From Ichthyosporea sp. XGB-2017a (taxonomy: Eukaryota > Opisthokonta > Ichthyosporea), in NCBI GenBank assembly GCA_002811675.1, contig PDIM01000032.1:1-33799 (forward strand): DNA of 33,799 nt, in the 5' to 3' direction. Position 1 is the first letter of the stretch. Each line of letters begins with the position of its first letter. Both the position numbers and the translations under genes were made by a program. The notes under the pieces are model-generated. The model was given only the letters and a program-made list of their open reading frames with translations, was not told the DNA's origin and did not search any database. Of the stretch, positions 25,349 to 33,799 are shown piece by piece.

Positions 25349-27997
25349 TTAATTCTTCACTTCAACACACCCTTTTAACAATTCCTGACTATTTAACTCC
25401 TCTGGCCATAGTTTCTCCTCTTTCGTCCTCTTGAATCCATCTTTACATTTACAATAATACCTCTTCTTCTCGTCTTTCTTATCCTGCACCGCATACATAT
25501 TCTCTCCGCACATACACTTGTGTGTCTTTGTTCCATCCTTCTCAATATGGAGCATAACCCTTAACGGACCCTTCTTTGGATCCCCGCACCCTACACACTT
25601 ACCTGTGATCCCATCACAAGACCAATCTTTGATTTTCTCCTCATACCGCCAACCATTGAGACATCCGCACTTCACACATTCAGCTCCACTTCCTAAGAGG
25701 ATCGGCCTTGGGTTGAACTTCTGCACAATGTGAGGGCTCACAGGACTGTCATCCTTGTTGTCATTTTCAGGAGTACGATTGCTTTCTTCTAATCCGCAAG
25801 GGACACACTCCGTTCGATCAACTGTGAACCCACCAGGATTCTTTTTATACTCGTATCCTGGAGAGCAGTATTCACAGTGTCCATTGATCGGGTTACACGG
25901 AACCCACATGTTAACATCATTCCGATCCTCCTCATCAGCTTCAAGACTAGATGTATCAGAATAATTCTCCTCGTTTAGTTTACGTCTGTAGTGGTTTGGG
26001 TAAGACGCAGAATTCGTCTTCATATCGCTCCATTGTCCAGAGCATTTACACTTTTGACACACCACACGAGGGCTTAGTCCCCATAATTCCACTCCAGGAT
26101 CCCCACGATAGAACGAGTATAGCCCGCGACGGATCCCTTTCCATTTAGCGGAATTTTCTAATCCAAAATTACAATCCACACACTCCATCGCATCAGCATC
26201 CCAGTTCTCACTCGGGCAAGGTTTCACTTTTGCCTCTTTTGTCTGCGGCCTTCTTTTGTTTCGCTCACTGACAAAAGTTGAAATAATTTGTTTAATAGGG
26301 CTACATTTTTCCCGTTGCAGTGTGCTATCAAAACTAAAGCTATACTCTTGCTCTTGAATAACATTAAGTCCCTTATATTCAGCTTTATGGATAATTGGCT
26401 TCACGTGATAATACGACTGGTCATCACCCTCCTCAATGTCAGTAGTTGGGAATGTGTGTGGGAAACAAATAAACTGATTCATCCCAACTCCCTTGAGCAT
26501 TTCAAAACTCTTCTCTTCAGCGAAAAATTCCTCATCCCAACCCTGCAAGTGCACCGTAAACGGATCAGATGGCGACACACTTGTAATTTCCAACGAGTCA
26601 ATCGCATTTCTCAAGGATTTCTTTGTTCTCCCTTCTTCTTCAGCCATCGCCATCATTGGGTGGGCAGCGGCAGTATTTTCATCTCCCGAGGCCATGAACA
26701 TCCTTAAGTAATACTGATACGAGATATCATACGGATTCTCAATCAAATTCCGCCCTTCTTCAGCTTCTAATCGCTTCGTATCATTCTTCACCCATCTGCC
26801 CTTCTCCGTGATGGTAAACGTCACTTCATCCACCTCAAAACCCAAATTTCGCTGCTCCAAGCGCCGGTTTTGATCCCCCTCGTCTCGTTCATCCACCAAC
26901 ACACGCAATGTCACTTTAGACACGGCTCGATAATCACTCAACCAGTCCTCCAAATCTTTTTTCTCCCCTTCTAACCTTGATGATGAAGACGTTGTCGTCA
27001 TTGTGTACGCCTTGTTCCCAGTCTCAATCGATACAAGCGTCACCCATGCACGATACAAAGGGATCCGTGCCCATATCGGATTGTTTTCATTCACTGGAAT
27101 CTCATCCACAAACTCTTCTTCTTTTCCATCATCATCTTGTTCTTGTTGTTCCGGAGGGAACGCCACCCACGCCAATTGGTACATATTCTCCACATACAAA
27201 GGTCGCTTATCCTTATAGCTGGTTTTGATGTCATCCAAAAGGGATTGAATGGTCTCGTCTTTTTCACGAACGAGAATCAAAGGGACATTTTGAAGTTTAG
27301 AATCGTATTCTTCCACGCCTTGAAACGCATCTCCAATCTCTGTTCCGAATCCAATCTTTTGGAACAAATCCTCTTTTTTTTGATTGGTTGTTGTTGTTTC
27401 ATCAGGAACATACCAATTTGGGTTTACATATTCATTCTGATACACTAAATCTCTTATAATCGGATATAATCTGCTGGATTTCACCGGTTTCCGCTGCATT
27501 GGTTTGATTTGAGCATCATTGTTAAAACCTTTCCAATCTCCAAAGCCACTGTTCTCTGAATCCGCGCTCCGTGAAGAATAAAATCCAACTATTGCATTGC
27601 GAATCAACGAGACGTCATTGATCCGAAAATTGATTCCATACTCCTCCAATAAGAGACTGCCACTTAGATCAAGTGGATCTTGATCAAGAGCCCCCACTGC
27701 CTGGGGAATCTGTAGATTTCTTCCAAGTTGTTCTTCTTCAGAGGAGGATAAGAGGGATTCATAAATGTTTAAATCGGAATCCAGTTGGGATTGATCTTGA
27801 TCAAGAGTCGCATTGGAGAAAGGGCAAGTTTTTTTAGTGCAATACGTGTTTACATTTTGACGCTGATTTTGGTTTGTGGCAGTGGCGGCGGCGGTGTTGT
27901 GGTGGTGGAAATTGTTGAAAGGGGCGAGGCCTATTATGGTGATTAGTGATAAAAAGAGAAAGCTATAACAAAAGGAAGAACGAACAGAAGCAGCCAT
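25349..27997 (-). CDS. Secreted cysteine-rich protein of unknown function
   Basis: A single open frame of 882 residues from the ATG at 27997 (MAASVRSSF). The frame extends 24 codons further only through a TTG, and those codons are pure low-complexity Phe/Leu. A hydrophobic signal sequence covers about 8-26, followed by an Asn/Thr/Gln-rich stretch. The middle (about 70-590) is acidic and has no domain I recognise; it includes Glu/Asp runs and few cysteines. The C-terminal third (from Cys594) is cysteine-rich with a repeated plan: ECVxC, a long insert, VCxKCxC, another insert, then GxCxxC. The plan occurs twice, with loops reminiscent of EGF or laminin-type modules but not a clean match. No membrane anchor or GPI signal is visible at the C-terminus, so the protein is probably secreted or part of a cell coat. 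The leader is T-rich before the ATG. A third copy of the module lies beyond the stop codon. Function cannot be assigned. Confidence 0.8.
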   Translation of the reverse strand: MAASVRSSFCYSFLFLSLITIIGLAPFNNFHHHNTAAATATNQNQRQNVNTYCTKKTCPFSNATLDQDQSQLDSDLNIYESLLSSSEEEQLGRNLQIPQAVGALDQDPLDLSGSLLLEEYGINFRINDVSLIRNAIVGFYSSRSADSENSGFGDWKGFNNDAQIKPMQRKPVKSSRLYPIIRDLVYQNEYVNPNWYVPDETTTTNQKKEDLFQKIGFGTEIGDAFQGVEEYDSKLQNVPLILVREKDETIQSLLDDIKTSYKDKRPLYVENMYQLAWVAFPPEQQEQDDDGKEEEFVDEIPVNENNPIWARIPLYRAWVTLVSIETGNKAYTMTTTSSSSRLEGEKKDLEDWLSDYRAVSKVTLRVLVDERDEGDQNRRLEQRNLGFEVDEVTFTITEKGRWVKNDTKRLEAEEGRNLIENPYDISYQYYLRMFMASGDENTAAAHPMMAMAEEEGRTKKSLRNAIDSLEITSVSPSDPFTVHLQGWDEEFFAEEKSFEMLKGVGMNQFICFPHTFPTTDIEEGDDQSYYHVKPIIHKAEYKGLNVIQEQEYSFSFDSTLQREKCSPIKQIISTFVSERNKRRPQTKEAKVKPCPSENWDADAMECVDCNFGLENSAKWKGIRRGLYSFYRGDPGVELWGLSPRVVCQKCKCSGQWSDMKTNSASYPNHYRRKLNEENYSDTSSLEADEEDRNDVNMWVPCNPINGHCEYCSPGYEYKKNPGGFTVDRTECVPCGLEESNRTPENDNKDDSPVSPHIVQKFNPRPILLGSGAECVKCGCLNGWRYEEKIKDWSCDGITGKCVGCGDPKKGPLRVMLHIEKDGTKTHKCMCGENMYAVQDKKDEKKRYYCKCKDGFKRTKEEKLWPEELNSQELLKGCVEVKN

Positions 27998-28263
27998 TTT
28001 TGGGAGATTTAAAAAAGAAAAAAGAAAAACGAAAAGGAAAGCGAAAAAAAAAAGCGAAATCACAAGCAAAAAAGCAAATCAAAAAAAAAAAAAGAAAAGG
28101 AATTTTTGTTTTTTTCGCTCTTTTTTTTTTTCTTCAAGTCACGACTAAAAATTTGGATTTTGTTTGTTTGTTTTTTTTGTTTGTTTAATCGTCTTTCTTT
28201 CTGTAATTTAACGAACAGTTGATCAATAATCAATTGATTCTGGTAATAATAATAATAATAGTG
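27998..28263. promoter_or_regulatory. Divergent region of A/T homopolymer tracts
   Basis: This 266-base spacer between two divergent start codons consists largely of long A-runs then T-runs on the plus strand (27998-28200), ending in a (TAA)n tract next to the WDR27-like start. Such poly(dA:dT) tracts exclude nucleosomes in yeast and other eukaryotes and are plausible promoter elements here. Confidence 0.5.
28244..28260. repeat. (TAA)n microsatellite before the WDR27-like start
   Basis: TAATAATAATAATAATA ends three bases before the ATG at 28264. Variation in copy number would change leader length only. Read in frame it would encode Ile repeats, but there is no upstream ATG to use it. Confidence 0.75.
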
Positions 28264-31200
28264 ATGGAGGTTTCGTACTCGGGACATATCAAAACGTCCT
28301 TCCCGCTCTCTCACGCGCAACTGGCGTCCACGGATGCCTTTGTAGCGCTGCCACACGTCACCTCGCAGGGCTATTGCATAGCGGTGCACCCTCTTCCTGC
28401 ACTCCCTGCGGTAAGGGGGGGGGATGAAGGGCGGGAGAAGGGATCCCAGAATGCTGGAGGAGGGGATTATAAATGGAGGAGGAAGGAGGAGGAAGAGGAA
28501 GGGAATCAAGGCACTTCTGGGTTGCATTCCAGCAGTACTGTGAGTTGTACCAAAGCGGACAGTACGGTTTTTTATTTGGGGGATGAGATTAATTCAAAAG
28601 TGTTGGGATTAAAGTTTAATAGTATTAAATCTGGGAGGGAAGGTGGGAAGGAGGAAGGGAGGATGAATATTCACCCTCGATTAAAGCTGTTTAGCGCTAC
28701 GAAAGATTCCCTGTTGAGTTGGGATATCGAACAGGTCATGTCGGAAATATTTGATCACGCGAAACAGCCAAAACCTTGTTTGATTTTAAACTTTAGACAA
28801 TCCAAAGGAAACAAATCCATTTCTGATGATGATTTAAACTACGCAGGCATTTCTGGAATCTCTTTGGATGTTCATGACCGCCTGATTGGGCTACTGGTTG
28901 GTTGTTCGGTGTGTGTTGTTGATATCAAAAGGAAAAATATTGATCTAACACTTGAAGGCCACACTGCCCCAGTGTGTGGATTTGAATTTGCACCTCTCAA
29001 TGCCAATATCGCCATTTCAATATCAGAGGACCGCACTTTTAAGATTTGGGATATTTATCGCGAGCGGGTGCTGTATCAGTCATCCATCACCTGTGCCGCA
29101 CCTTTTATTTCCCTTTCCTTGGACTCTCTGTCCGGGAAATTTGCCATTGGAAGCGGGGATGGGGTGCTTCGTGTGTATGAATATATGAATGAACATGATT
29201 GTCGCTTGCTCAATACCCTTGATGTGGGAATCTTTGCTAGAAAAGAAAGGGACAAGCGGTTAATGTCGTTTAGAGGTGCCTCCGCAGGGCGTGGAAGTAA
29301 AGGGAGTCACGAAGCGGGATTGGGTGGCCATGATAAGAGGGGAAGTGTGTATATCAAAGCAGGGGAATCATCACTCTATGCGAGTGTTTTGGGAAGCTCT
29401 ACCGACGCAGAGGTGAGTTCTGCTGCTGGTGGTAGTAATGGTGGTAGCGCGAGTTTCGCGGATGATACCGATTGTGCTATTAATGCAATCAGTTTTGTTA
29501 GCTTCCCCACAGACATTGAGAATGGCGTGGAAGGTGGATCATGTGGAGGGGGTGATGGTCTTGGCTGGATTCAAGAACGTCCTTCCGTGCTTATGGTTGC
29601 CACTCCTTCGTGTATTCTTCAGGTAGATTGTGACAGCTTTGACGTATTGGCTACTGTGGACTACCAAGAACCGATTGAATTGTCAAAGCACTTGGATCCG
29701 GCGTTCCTTCCTCAAGAAAACTTTGGCTCGGGTAGTTCAGATATGGACCTGGTTGGAAGCACAGTGAATAAGGCTTCCTCTTCGTGTTTGTACTTCATCC
29801 CCATCGCAGGCTCGTATTGCTTTCATACGTCTATTTCAAGGGGAGTGACACGTTGCTGTGTTTCCAGCGCATTTGATAAGCGTGTTTTTGTTCTTGATAT
29901 TGCTCATCCTGAATCATTTGATGCGTTGTATTCAAGGCTATCCAACACCAATCTGCGGAAAGGGCGGGCTCTTGATTCTTCAGGGATTCTCAACGCTGAC
30001 ATAAGTTTTGTGAAACCTGCAATGGGTAATGCTGTAAATAGGGAAAAGGAAAATTCATTGAAGCAGCTTTTGGGAGACGGTGACGGGGGCTATATTAGTG
30101 GACCCAAGTCGAATGAAAGAGATCGAAGAAGAGATGGTTTATTGAAAAATGTGAAGCCGGCGGCTGTTGCAAAAGTCAAAAAGAGATGGGAGACTGGACA
30201 TGATGGGCAAATCAAAAACCTTGAAGATGGCATCAATACTATGATGGTGATCCGCGATGATGGTGACAATAGTGCGGACGGACTTTTGAATGGCAAAAGT
30301 GAAAAGGAATGGGAAAATATGTACGTGGATGAGGATTTTGAGAGTGATGAAGAAGACAAACTTACGTACGATTTGAGTGTTGCGGTTGAGGATGAAGTGG
30401 AGGCAAGTAGGGAGACTGAGCCGTCTAGTGATTTGGTGTACTTTTTACAAACAATCGCTATATCACACAAGTGGCCCAATGAGGTTTTAGAGCGGTGTAA
30501 AGACGTACTGATTAAAAAAAAGGGTATCGGATCAGTTGATGACCTTCGGTTTGTCAAGGTAAACGAGTGGGGGCAATTAACAGAAATTCCGTTTGTAATT
30601 CGCAATACGATAATTTCATGTTTATGCAATCGCCAGTTGTTAGACTCGATGAGACTTGCTTCTGATGGACAACATGGCCCTTTTCTTTCGATTCTTTCCA
30701 CCGGCCCGCTTCTGCCTTCGTCCCCGCTCCGGGCAGATATCTTCCTAAAGCCAAATGTATCCAAAAATACTTCTTCCGGATCGTCATCGGTTACCTCCAA
30801 GTCTCGCCGAAAATCGTTCTCAATGGCCACTCAACCCCAACGAAACGGAGGACCTAATTCGCCATTGTCGACATCGTTGAGTCGCAACTCAAAATCACTT
30901 GGGAACCTTCCTGTAACATTTAAAACCAAAATTCGCTCCAGTGGGTACGGGCAGCAAAAATCTCCTCCCCGGAAAATGTTTGCACCCAAAACAAATATGA
31001 GCAAGAGCGGCGGTAACCGTACGAAAAGTTTGGGAAATATGGTAGCACTGGCAGGAAAACGAAGGAAAAGTGATGATGGCACAGGGACAGGGACACGCAA
31101 CGGTATACTGGATATGCACAATATGAACAAGTACCCTGTAGACTGCGGGCCGTTAACTCGATTGCAGTGCAAATACAAAATCTGCGATAGTACCGTTCGC

Positions 31201-32640
31201 AATGTAGGCGTAAATTGTGTGGAATTTTCCAATGATGGGCGATATATTGCTGAAAGTTCCACTGACAAGACCTGTCGATCGATTAAACTGCCCAATCTGG
31301 TGGTGCCCCCTACACTAATGGGGAAATCTTATGCGCAAACTGGCAATAACCCCAATGGAATTAAATGCTTGTATGCCAACAAAATTGATATACCTTTGTC
31401 AGTAAAGAGTCGCATGAAGCCATCCGAGGCATCGTATACGTATCTTTGCGGCCTACCTGGGATGGATTATGTGGGCCATGATGCTCATATCGAGAAAATC
31501 CATTGGAGCCAAGATGGCCAGTACCTTCTTTCGTGCTCCATGGATCACACTGTGCGGGTGTGGAACAATAACAAACCAGACACACTTTTCACTATTCGGC
31601 ATCCAATATCAAACATGCGAGGAAAAGAACAAGGATCCATGCTGAAGAACAGCGAATCAGCGTTAAAGCCTCACATACTGGAACAGCCTCCGCCAATGGT
31701 TAGGAGGGGATCTGGAATTAAAACAGGAGGCACTGGTGGGACTGGTGATGGACAAAATATGCTGACTTTTGCCCATCCGATCAAGGAGGCCCGATTCTTT
31801 TATTTAGACAAATTTATACTTCTTGCAAGTGGATCGCGACTGCTTTTGTACAAGTACTTTATCGACCCCTCGGCGCCTGATGATCTGAAACGCTATCAGA
31901 GCAATAACTGCTACAAACAAGTGGTAGTGCTAAAATCCGATTCGATAGGCGTCTCGGAGACATCTTCGTCTTCCTTCTCTCACACTCTTTTCCCTTCAGC
32001 ATCCAGCGCGACGGGCCGGGCGCCCGTGGTGGGAATGTATGGGCACAATCCACAGCAGCAACAGAGTGAATGGACTGGGCTTGGATCCCCGTCTTCATCC
32101 CAGCCCTCTGTAATGTGTCCCCAGAGTATCACTGCTTTTGATTGCAATAATGGGTTCCACAGTCAGCTCGTGCTCACTGCGGGGTCCAACCGCTCGATTG
32201 AAATCTATGACATGAACGCTGGGCGGGTGGCACGTCGCATCATGGACGCACACACGCGCCCCATCCACACGTTGCGGATCCAAAAGGGCTCAGCGCATGT
32301 CTCACACCCGTCCCAGCTGTACGATCTCTTCCTCACCCAATCCCACCAGGACGGCATAAAGCTGTGGGACCTGCGCAGTAACCGATGTGTGCGCAAGTAC
32401 CAAGGCCACTACAACAAGACACACACGGTGGGGATGGCATTTAGTCCGTGTGCACGGTACATTGCCACGGGGTCGGAGAACAAATGTGCGTATCTATACG
32501 ACATCCGGCAAGGGACCTACCTGCACAAATTGGAGGGCCATGGAGATGTGGTGACGGATGTGAACTTCCATCCGGTTAGTCCGATCCTGGCTACCAGCTG
32601 CCTGGATGGTAATGTTACCTTCTTTGATGATATCCATTGA
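28264..32640 (+). CDS. WDR27-like WD40 repeat protein
   Basis: A single exon of 1458 residues from ATG 28264 (MEVSYSGHIK); the frame upstream opens only with TTG. An N-terminal propeller is visible with LEGHTAPV at about 230 and the strand ISEDRTFKIWD. A Gly/Ser-rich and then acidic middle follows, then a second propeller in the last 500 residues: SCSMDHTVRVW, TAGSNRSIEIYDMNAG, QDGIKLWDLRSNRCV, AFSPCARYIATGSE and a final LDGNVTFF. The linker motif KIRSSGY (about 889-895) followed by FAPKTN matches what I recall of human WDR27, as does the order of C-terminal repeats, so orthology is likely. At about 1458 residues it is much longer than the human protein because of low-complexity inserts (about 50-95, 330-400, 590-715) and a helical insert near 715-790. 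WDR27 is a scaffold of unclear function. AATAAA follows 11 bases after the stop. Confidence 0.88.
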   Translation: MEVSYSGHIKTSFPLSHAQLASTDAFVALPHVTSQGYCIAVHPLPALPAVRGGDEGREKGSQNAGGGDYKWRRKEEEEEGNQGTSGLHSSSTVSCTKADSTVFYLGDEINSKVLGLKFNSIKSGREGGKEEGRMNIHPRLKLFSATKDSLLSWDIEQVMSEIFDHAKQPKPCLILNFRQSKGNKSISDDDLNYAGISGISLDVHDRLIGLLVGCSVCVVDIKRKNIDLTLEGHTAPVCGFEFAPLNANIAISISEDRTFKIWDIYRERVLYQSSITCAAPFISLSLDSLSGKFAIGSGDGVLRVYEYMNEHDCRLLNTLDVGIFARKERDKRLMSFRGASAGRGSKGSHEAGLGGHDKRGSVYIKAGESSLYASVLGSSTDAEVSSAAGGSNGGSASFADDTDCAINAISFVSFPTDIENGVEGGSCGGGDGLGWIQERPSVLMVATPSCILQVDCDSFDVLATVDYQEPIELSKHLDPAFLPQENFGSGSSDMDLVGSTVNKASSSCLYFIPIAGSYCFHTSISRGVTRCCVSSAFDKRVFVLDIAHPESFDALYSRLSNTNLRKGRALDSSGILNADISFVKPAMGNAVNREKENSLKQLLGDGDGGYISGPKSNERDRRRDGLLKNVKPAAVAKVKKRWETGHDGQIKNLEDGINTMMVIRDDGDNSADGLLNGKSEKEWENMYVDEDFESDEEDKLTYDLSVAVEDEVEASRETEPSSDLVYFLQTIAISHKWPNEVLERCKDVLIKKKGIGSVDDLRFVKVNEWGQLTEIPFVIRNTIISCLCNRQLLDSMRLASDGQHGPFLSILSTGPLLPSSPLRADIFLKPNVSKNTSSGSSSVTSKSRRKSFSMATQPQRNGGPNSPLSTSLSRNSKSLGNLPVTFKTKIRSSGYGQQKSPPRKMFAPKTNMSKSGGNRTKSLGNMVALAGKRRKSDDGTGTGTRNGILDMHNMNKYPVDCGPLTRLQCKYKICDSTVRNVGVNCVEFSNDGRYIAESSTDKTCRSIKLPNLVVPPTLMGKSYAQTGNNPNGIKCLYANKIDIPLSVKSRMKPSEASYTYLCGLPGMDYVGHDAHIEKIHWSQDGQYLLSCSMDHTVRVWNNNKPDTLFTIRHPISNMRGKEQGSMLKNSESALKPHILEQPPPMVRRGSGIKTGGTGGTGDGQNMLTFAHPIKEARFFYLDKFILLASGSRLLLYKYFIDPSAPDDLKRYQSNNCYKQVVVLKSDSIGVSETSSSSFSHTLFPSASSATGRAPVVGMYGHNPQQQQSEWTGLGSPSSSQPSVMCPQSITAFDCNNGFHSQLVLTAGSNRSIEIYDMNAGRVARRIMDAHTRPIHTLRIQKGSAHVSHPSQLYDLFLTQSHQDGIKLWDLRSNRCVRKYQGHYNKTHTVGMAFSPCARYIATGSENKCAYLYDIRQGTYLHKLEGHGDVVTDVNFHPVSPILATSCLDGNVTFFDDIH

Positions 32641-32651
32641 TATGGATAGTC

Positions 32652-32657
32652 AATAAA
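32652..32657 (+). terminator. AATAAA polyadenylation signal (WDR27-like gene)
   Basis: Hexamer starting 12 bases after the TGA stop codon, at the start of the convergent spacer. Confidence 0.5.
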
Positions 32658-33062
32658 TAATAGAGGGGCACTCTGTACATCAACACATGTACTCACACAC
32701 TTGACACTACTACTACTCTATTAATAATCTTCTTTTCTCTCTTTTTTATTGATTGTTTCTTCTTATTTGATTATATCAATTCAAAACAAAAACAAAACAA
32801 AAGATATCTGAAATTGTGACTGGTTCTTGTTATACTTCAGATTTTGCTTTTGTTTTGTGCAAAAGAAACTCTTTTTTTTTTTTCTTTTCATTGAAAACAT
32901 TGTCTCTAATCCTCTTCCCCTCCCTTCCCTCTTCCCTGTTTGCCAAAAAAGAAACAAAATAGATTCAAAAAGAAACAAAAAAACCCCTCACCCGAAAACA
33001 AATCAAATCCAAATCTACATTTGAATTCAATCCAAAAAAGAAAATATAATAAATACAAAATC

Positions 33063-33090
33063 AAGAAGAAGAAGAAGAAGAAGAAGAAGA
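33063..33090. repeat. (AAG)9 microsatellite
   Basis: Nine tandem AAG units in the 3' spacer, followed by CTT-rich stretches of the opposite sense at about 33126-33152. The two could pair as a weak stem in a transcript. Confidence 0.85.
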
Positions 33091-33267
33091 GAACTTGTAA
33101 ACTCCAAAACGAAAAAAAAGAAAAATCTCTTCTTCCCTCTTCTTCTTCTTCCCTAACAAAAAGGCGGTGTGTGTGTGGCCTTCTCCTTCCTTTATCACTT
33201 CTTCACTTGATTCAATTAATCAACTAAAACAGAATCCCCCTCCTCCTCCTCCTCCCCCTTCTTCTCT

Positions 33268-33675
33268 TTACTCCACAATCAACTCGTTCACGCCCCAGTC
33301 CTCATAACTATTATCCGGCAAATACCGCCTAATCGTAATTGGGATCTTCCTCTCACGCAGCTCCTTCAACGCAATCTGCAGCGGATCCGTCTCCCCCTCC
33401 AGCTCCACCATCACCGGCGCGTTCATGCTGATCTGCAGTGCCCGTGTCCCCAGCACCCGTGCCCGCTCGTACTTTGTCATGTACTTGGTGGTGATCCGCT
33501 TCTTGGCGGCCTGGGGATCGTCCCCGTTGACGTTGTTATCGAGGAGATCAATCTTGTTGGTGGTCTCTTCCTCTTCCACTTCGGATTCGTGCTCCATGGC
33601 GTCTGCATCGTACCCTCCCTCGTTCATGAAATCTTCCCCGCCAGTCGCATCCTCGTAGTCCCCGTAATCTGCCAT
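33268..33675 (-). CDS. RNA polymerase I/II/III shared subunit RPB6 (RPABC2)
   Basis: An intact single-exon gene of 135 residues, close to the human 127 and yeast 155. The N-terminus (about 1-55) is acidic and disordered, as is usual. The conserved core follows: [57 protein letters not shown] and [14 protein letters not shown]6 is the omega-subunit equivalent that holds the largest subunit in all three nuclear RNA polymerases. The ATG at 33675 is directly preceded by a CAAAAA repeat leader. The stop is TAA. Confidence 0.98.
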   Translation of the reverse strand: MADYGDYEDATGGEDFMNEGGYDADAMEHESEVEEEETTNKIDLLDNNVNGDDPQAAKKRITTKYMTKYERARVLGTRALQISMNAPVMVELEGETDPLQIALKELRERKIPITIRRYLPDNSYEDWGVNELIVE

Positions 33676-33705
33676 TTTTTTGTTTTTGTTTTTGTTTTTG
33701 TTTTT
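33676..33705. repeat. (GTTTTT)n hexamer repeat, CAAAAA on the RPB6 strand
   Basis: Four G residues at exact six-base spacing (33682, 33688, 33694, 33700) in a T-run. On the coding strand this is a CAAAAA-repeat leader touching the RPB6 ATG. An unstructured A-rich leader is compatible with efficient initiation. Confidence 0.8.
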
Positions 33706-33747
33706 AGTGTGTGCTGTGTTTTGTGATTTGGTTAAAAAAAAAATAAT

Positions 33748-33778
33748 AATTTGAATTTTGAATAAATTTGAATTTTGA
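33748..33778. repeat. 14-base direct repeat AATTTGAATTTTGA
   Basis: Two exact copies (33748-33761 and 33765-33778) separated by three bases, in the upstream region of RPB6. It is AT-rich, so it may be simple sequence, or it may be paired regulatory sites. Confidence 0.6.
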
Positions 33779-33799
33779 TTTTATCAACAACCAAAGAAA

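Larger units (their letters stand above)
32641..33267. other. Convergent 3' spacer of low-complexity sequence
   Basis: About 630 bases between the stop codons of the WDR27-like gene and RPB6. It consists of T-rich, A-rich, AAG-repeat and CTC/CTT-repeat stretches. Open frames here translate into Lys, Phe or Ser runs, and I do not regard them as genes. No RNA gene was seen. Confidence 0.6.

Noticed and set aside
27998-28069. N-terminal extension of the cysteine-rich protein
   Set aside because: It starts with TTG and translates into Phe/Leu runs from a T-rich leader. The ATG at 27997 already gives a good signal peptide.
28219-28263. N-terminal extension of the WDR27-like protein
   Set aside because: It starts with TTG and would encode Ile repeats from the TAA microsatellite.
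30090-30830. Minus-strand open frame of 246 residues
   Set aside because: It is an antisense shadow of the WDR27-like gene, rich in Ser from the complementary codons.
1-33799. CRISPR arrays, insertion sequences, LTR elements or prophage
   Set aside because: No regularly spaced repeats, transposase, integrase or reverse-transcriptase motifs were seen on either strand.

Overview
This is a eukaryotic nuclear segment from a compact, intron-poor genome. The evidence is nine full-length genes for eukaryote-specific proteins (an RNA polymerase subunit RPB6, a CAP-Gly cytoskeletal protein, a WDR27-type WD40 protein, a GNPTAB-like phosphotransferase and a receptor guanylate cyclase), two clear GT-AG introns, AATAAA signals just after stop codons, and no ribosome binding sites or operons. 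TAA, TAG and TGA all end conserved reading frames at the expected place, so the genetic code is standard. The gene set (receptor cyclase with lectin-like ectodomain, a bacterial-type ligand-binding domain on a multipass membrane protein, WDR27, Stealth phosphotransferase) fits a free-living or zoosporic heterotrophic protist. I cannot place it to phylum from sequence alone.

Layout, left to right: (1) cutC, plus strand, one intron; (2) a CCCH/RWD/CHY zinc protein, minus; (3) a 2427-residue coiled-coil protein with a C-terminal CAP-Gly domain, plus, one intron near the start codon; (4) a Stealth/GNPTAB-like GlcNAc-1-phosphotransferase, minus; (5) a 1652-residue receptor guanylate cyclase, plus; (6) a 1177-residue membrane protein with an OpuAC-like ligand-binding ectodomain, minus; (7) a 1.4 kb stretch with no intact gene, holding a frame-broken coding remnant and an orphan copy of a cysteine-rich module; (8) an 882-residue secreted cysteine-rich protein of unknown function, minus; (9) a WDR27-like protein, plus; (10) RPB6, minus. 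Strands alternate almost strictly, so neighbours are either divergent with a shared upstream region or convergent with short shared 3' regions.

Functionally the window mixes housekeeping genes (RPB6, cutC, zinc protein) with cell-surface and secretory-pathway genes. The centre (about 11.7-28.0 kb) is a run of four proteins with signal peptides or membrane segments: lysosomal-enzyme-type phosphotransferase, receptor cyclase, OpuAC-like receptor or channel, and a cysteine-rich secreted protein. The cyclase and the OpuAC-like protein are convergent neighbours, and both look built to read extracellular ligands. No regulatory link between them can be shown from sequence alone.

The most interesting points are the OpuAC-multipass fusion, the lectin/discoidin-pseudokinase-guanylate cyclase architecture with complete GC-specific catalytic residues, the orphan cysteine-rich module that an alternative splice could join to its neighbour, and the unidentified broken gene at 24.4-24.8 kb.
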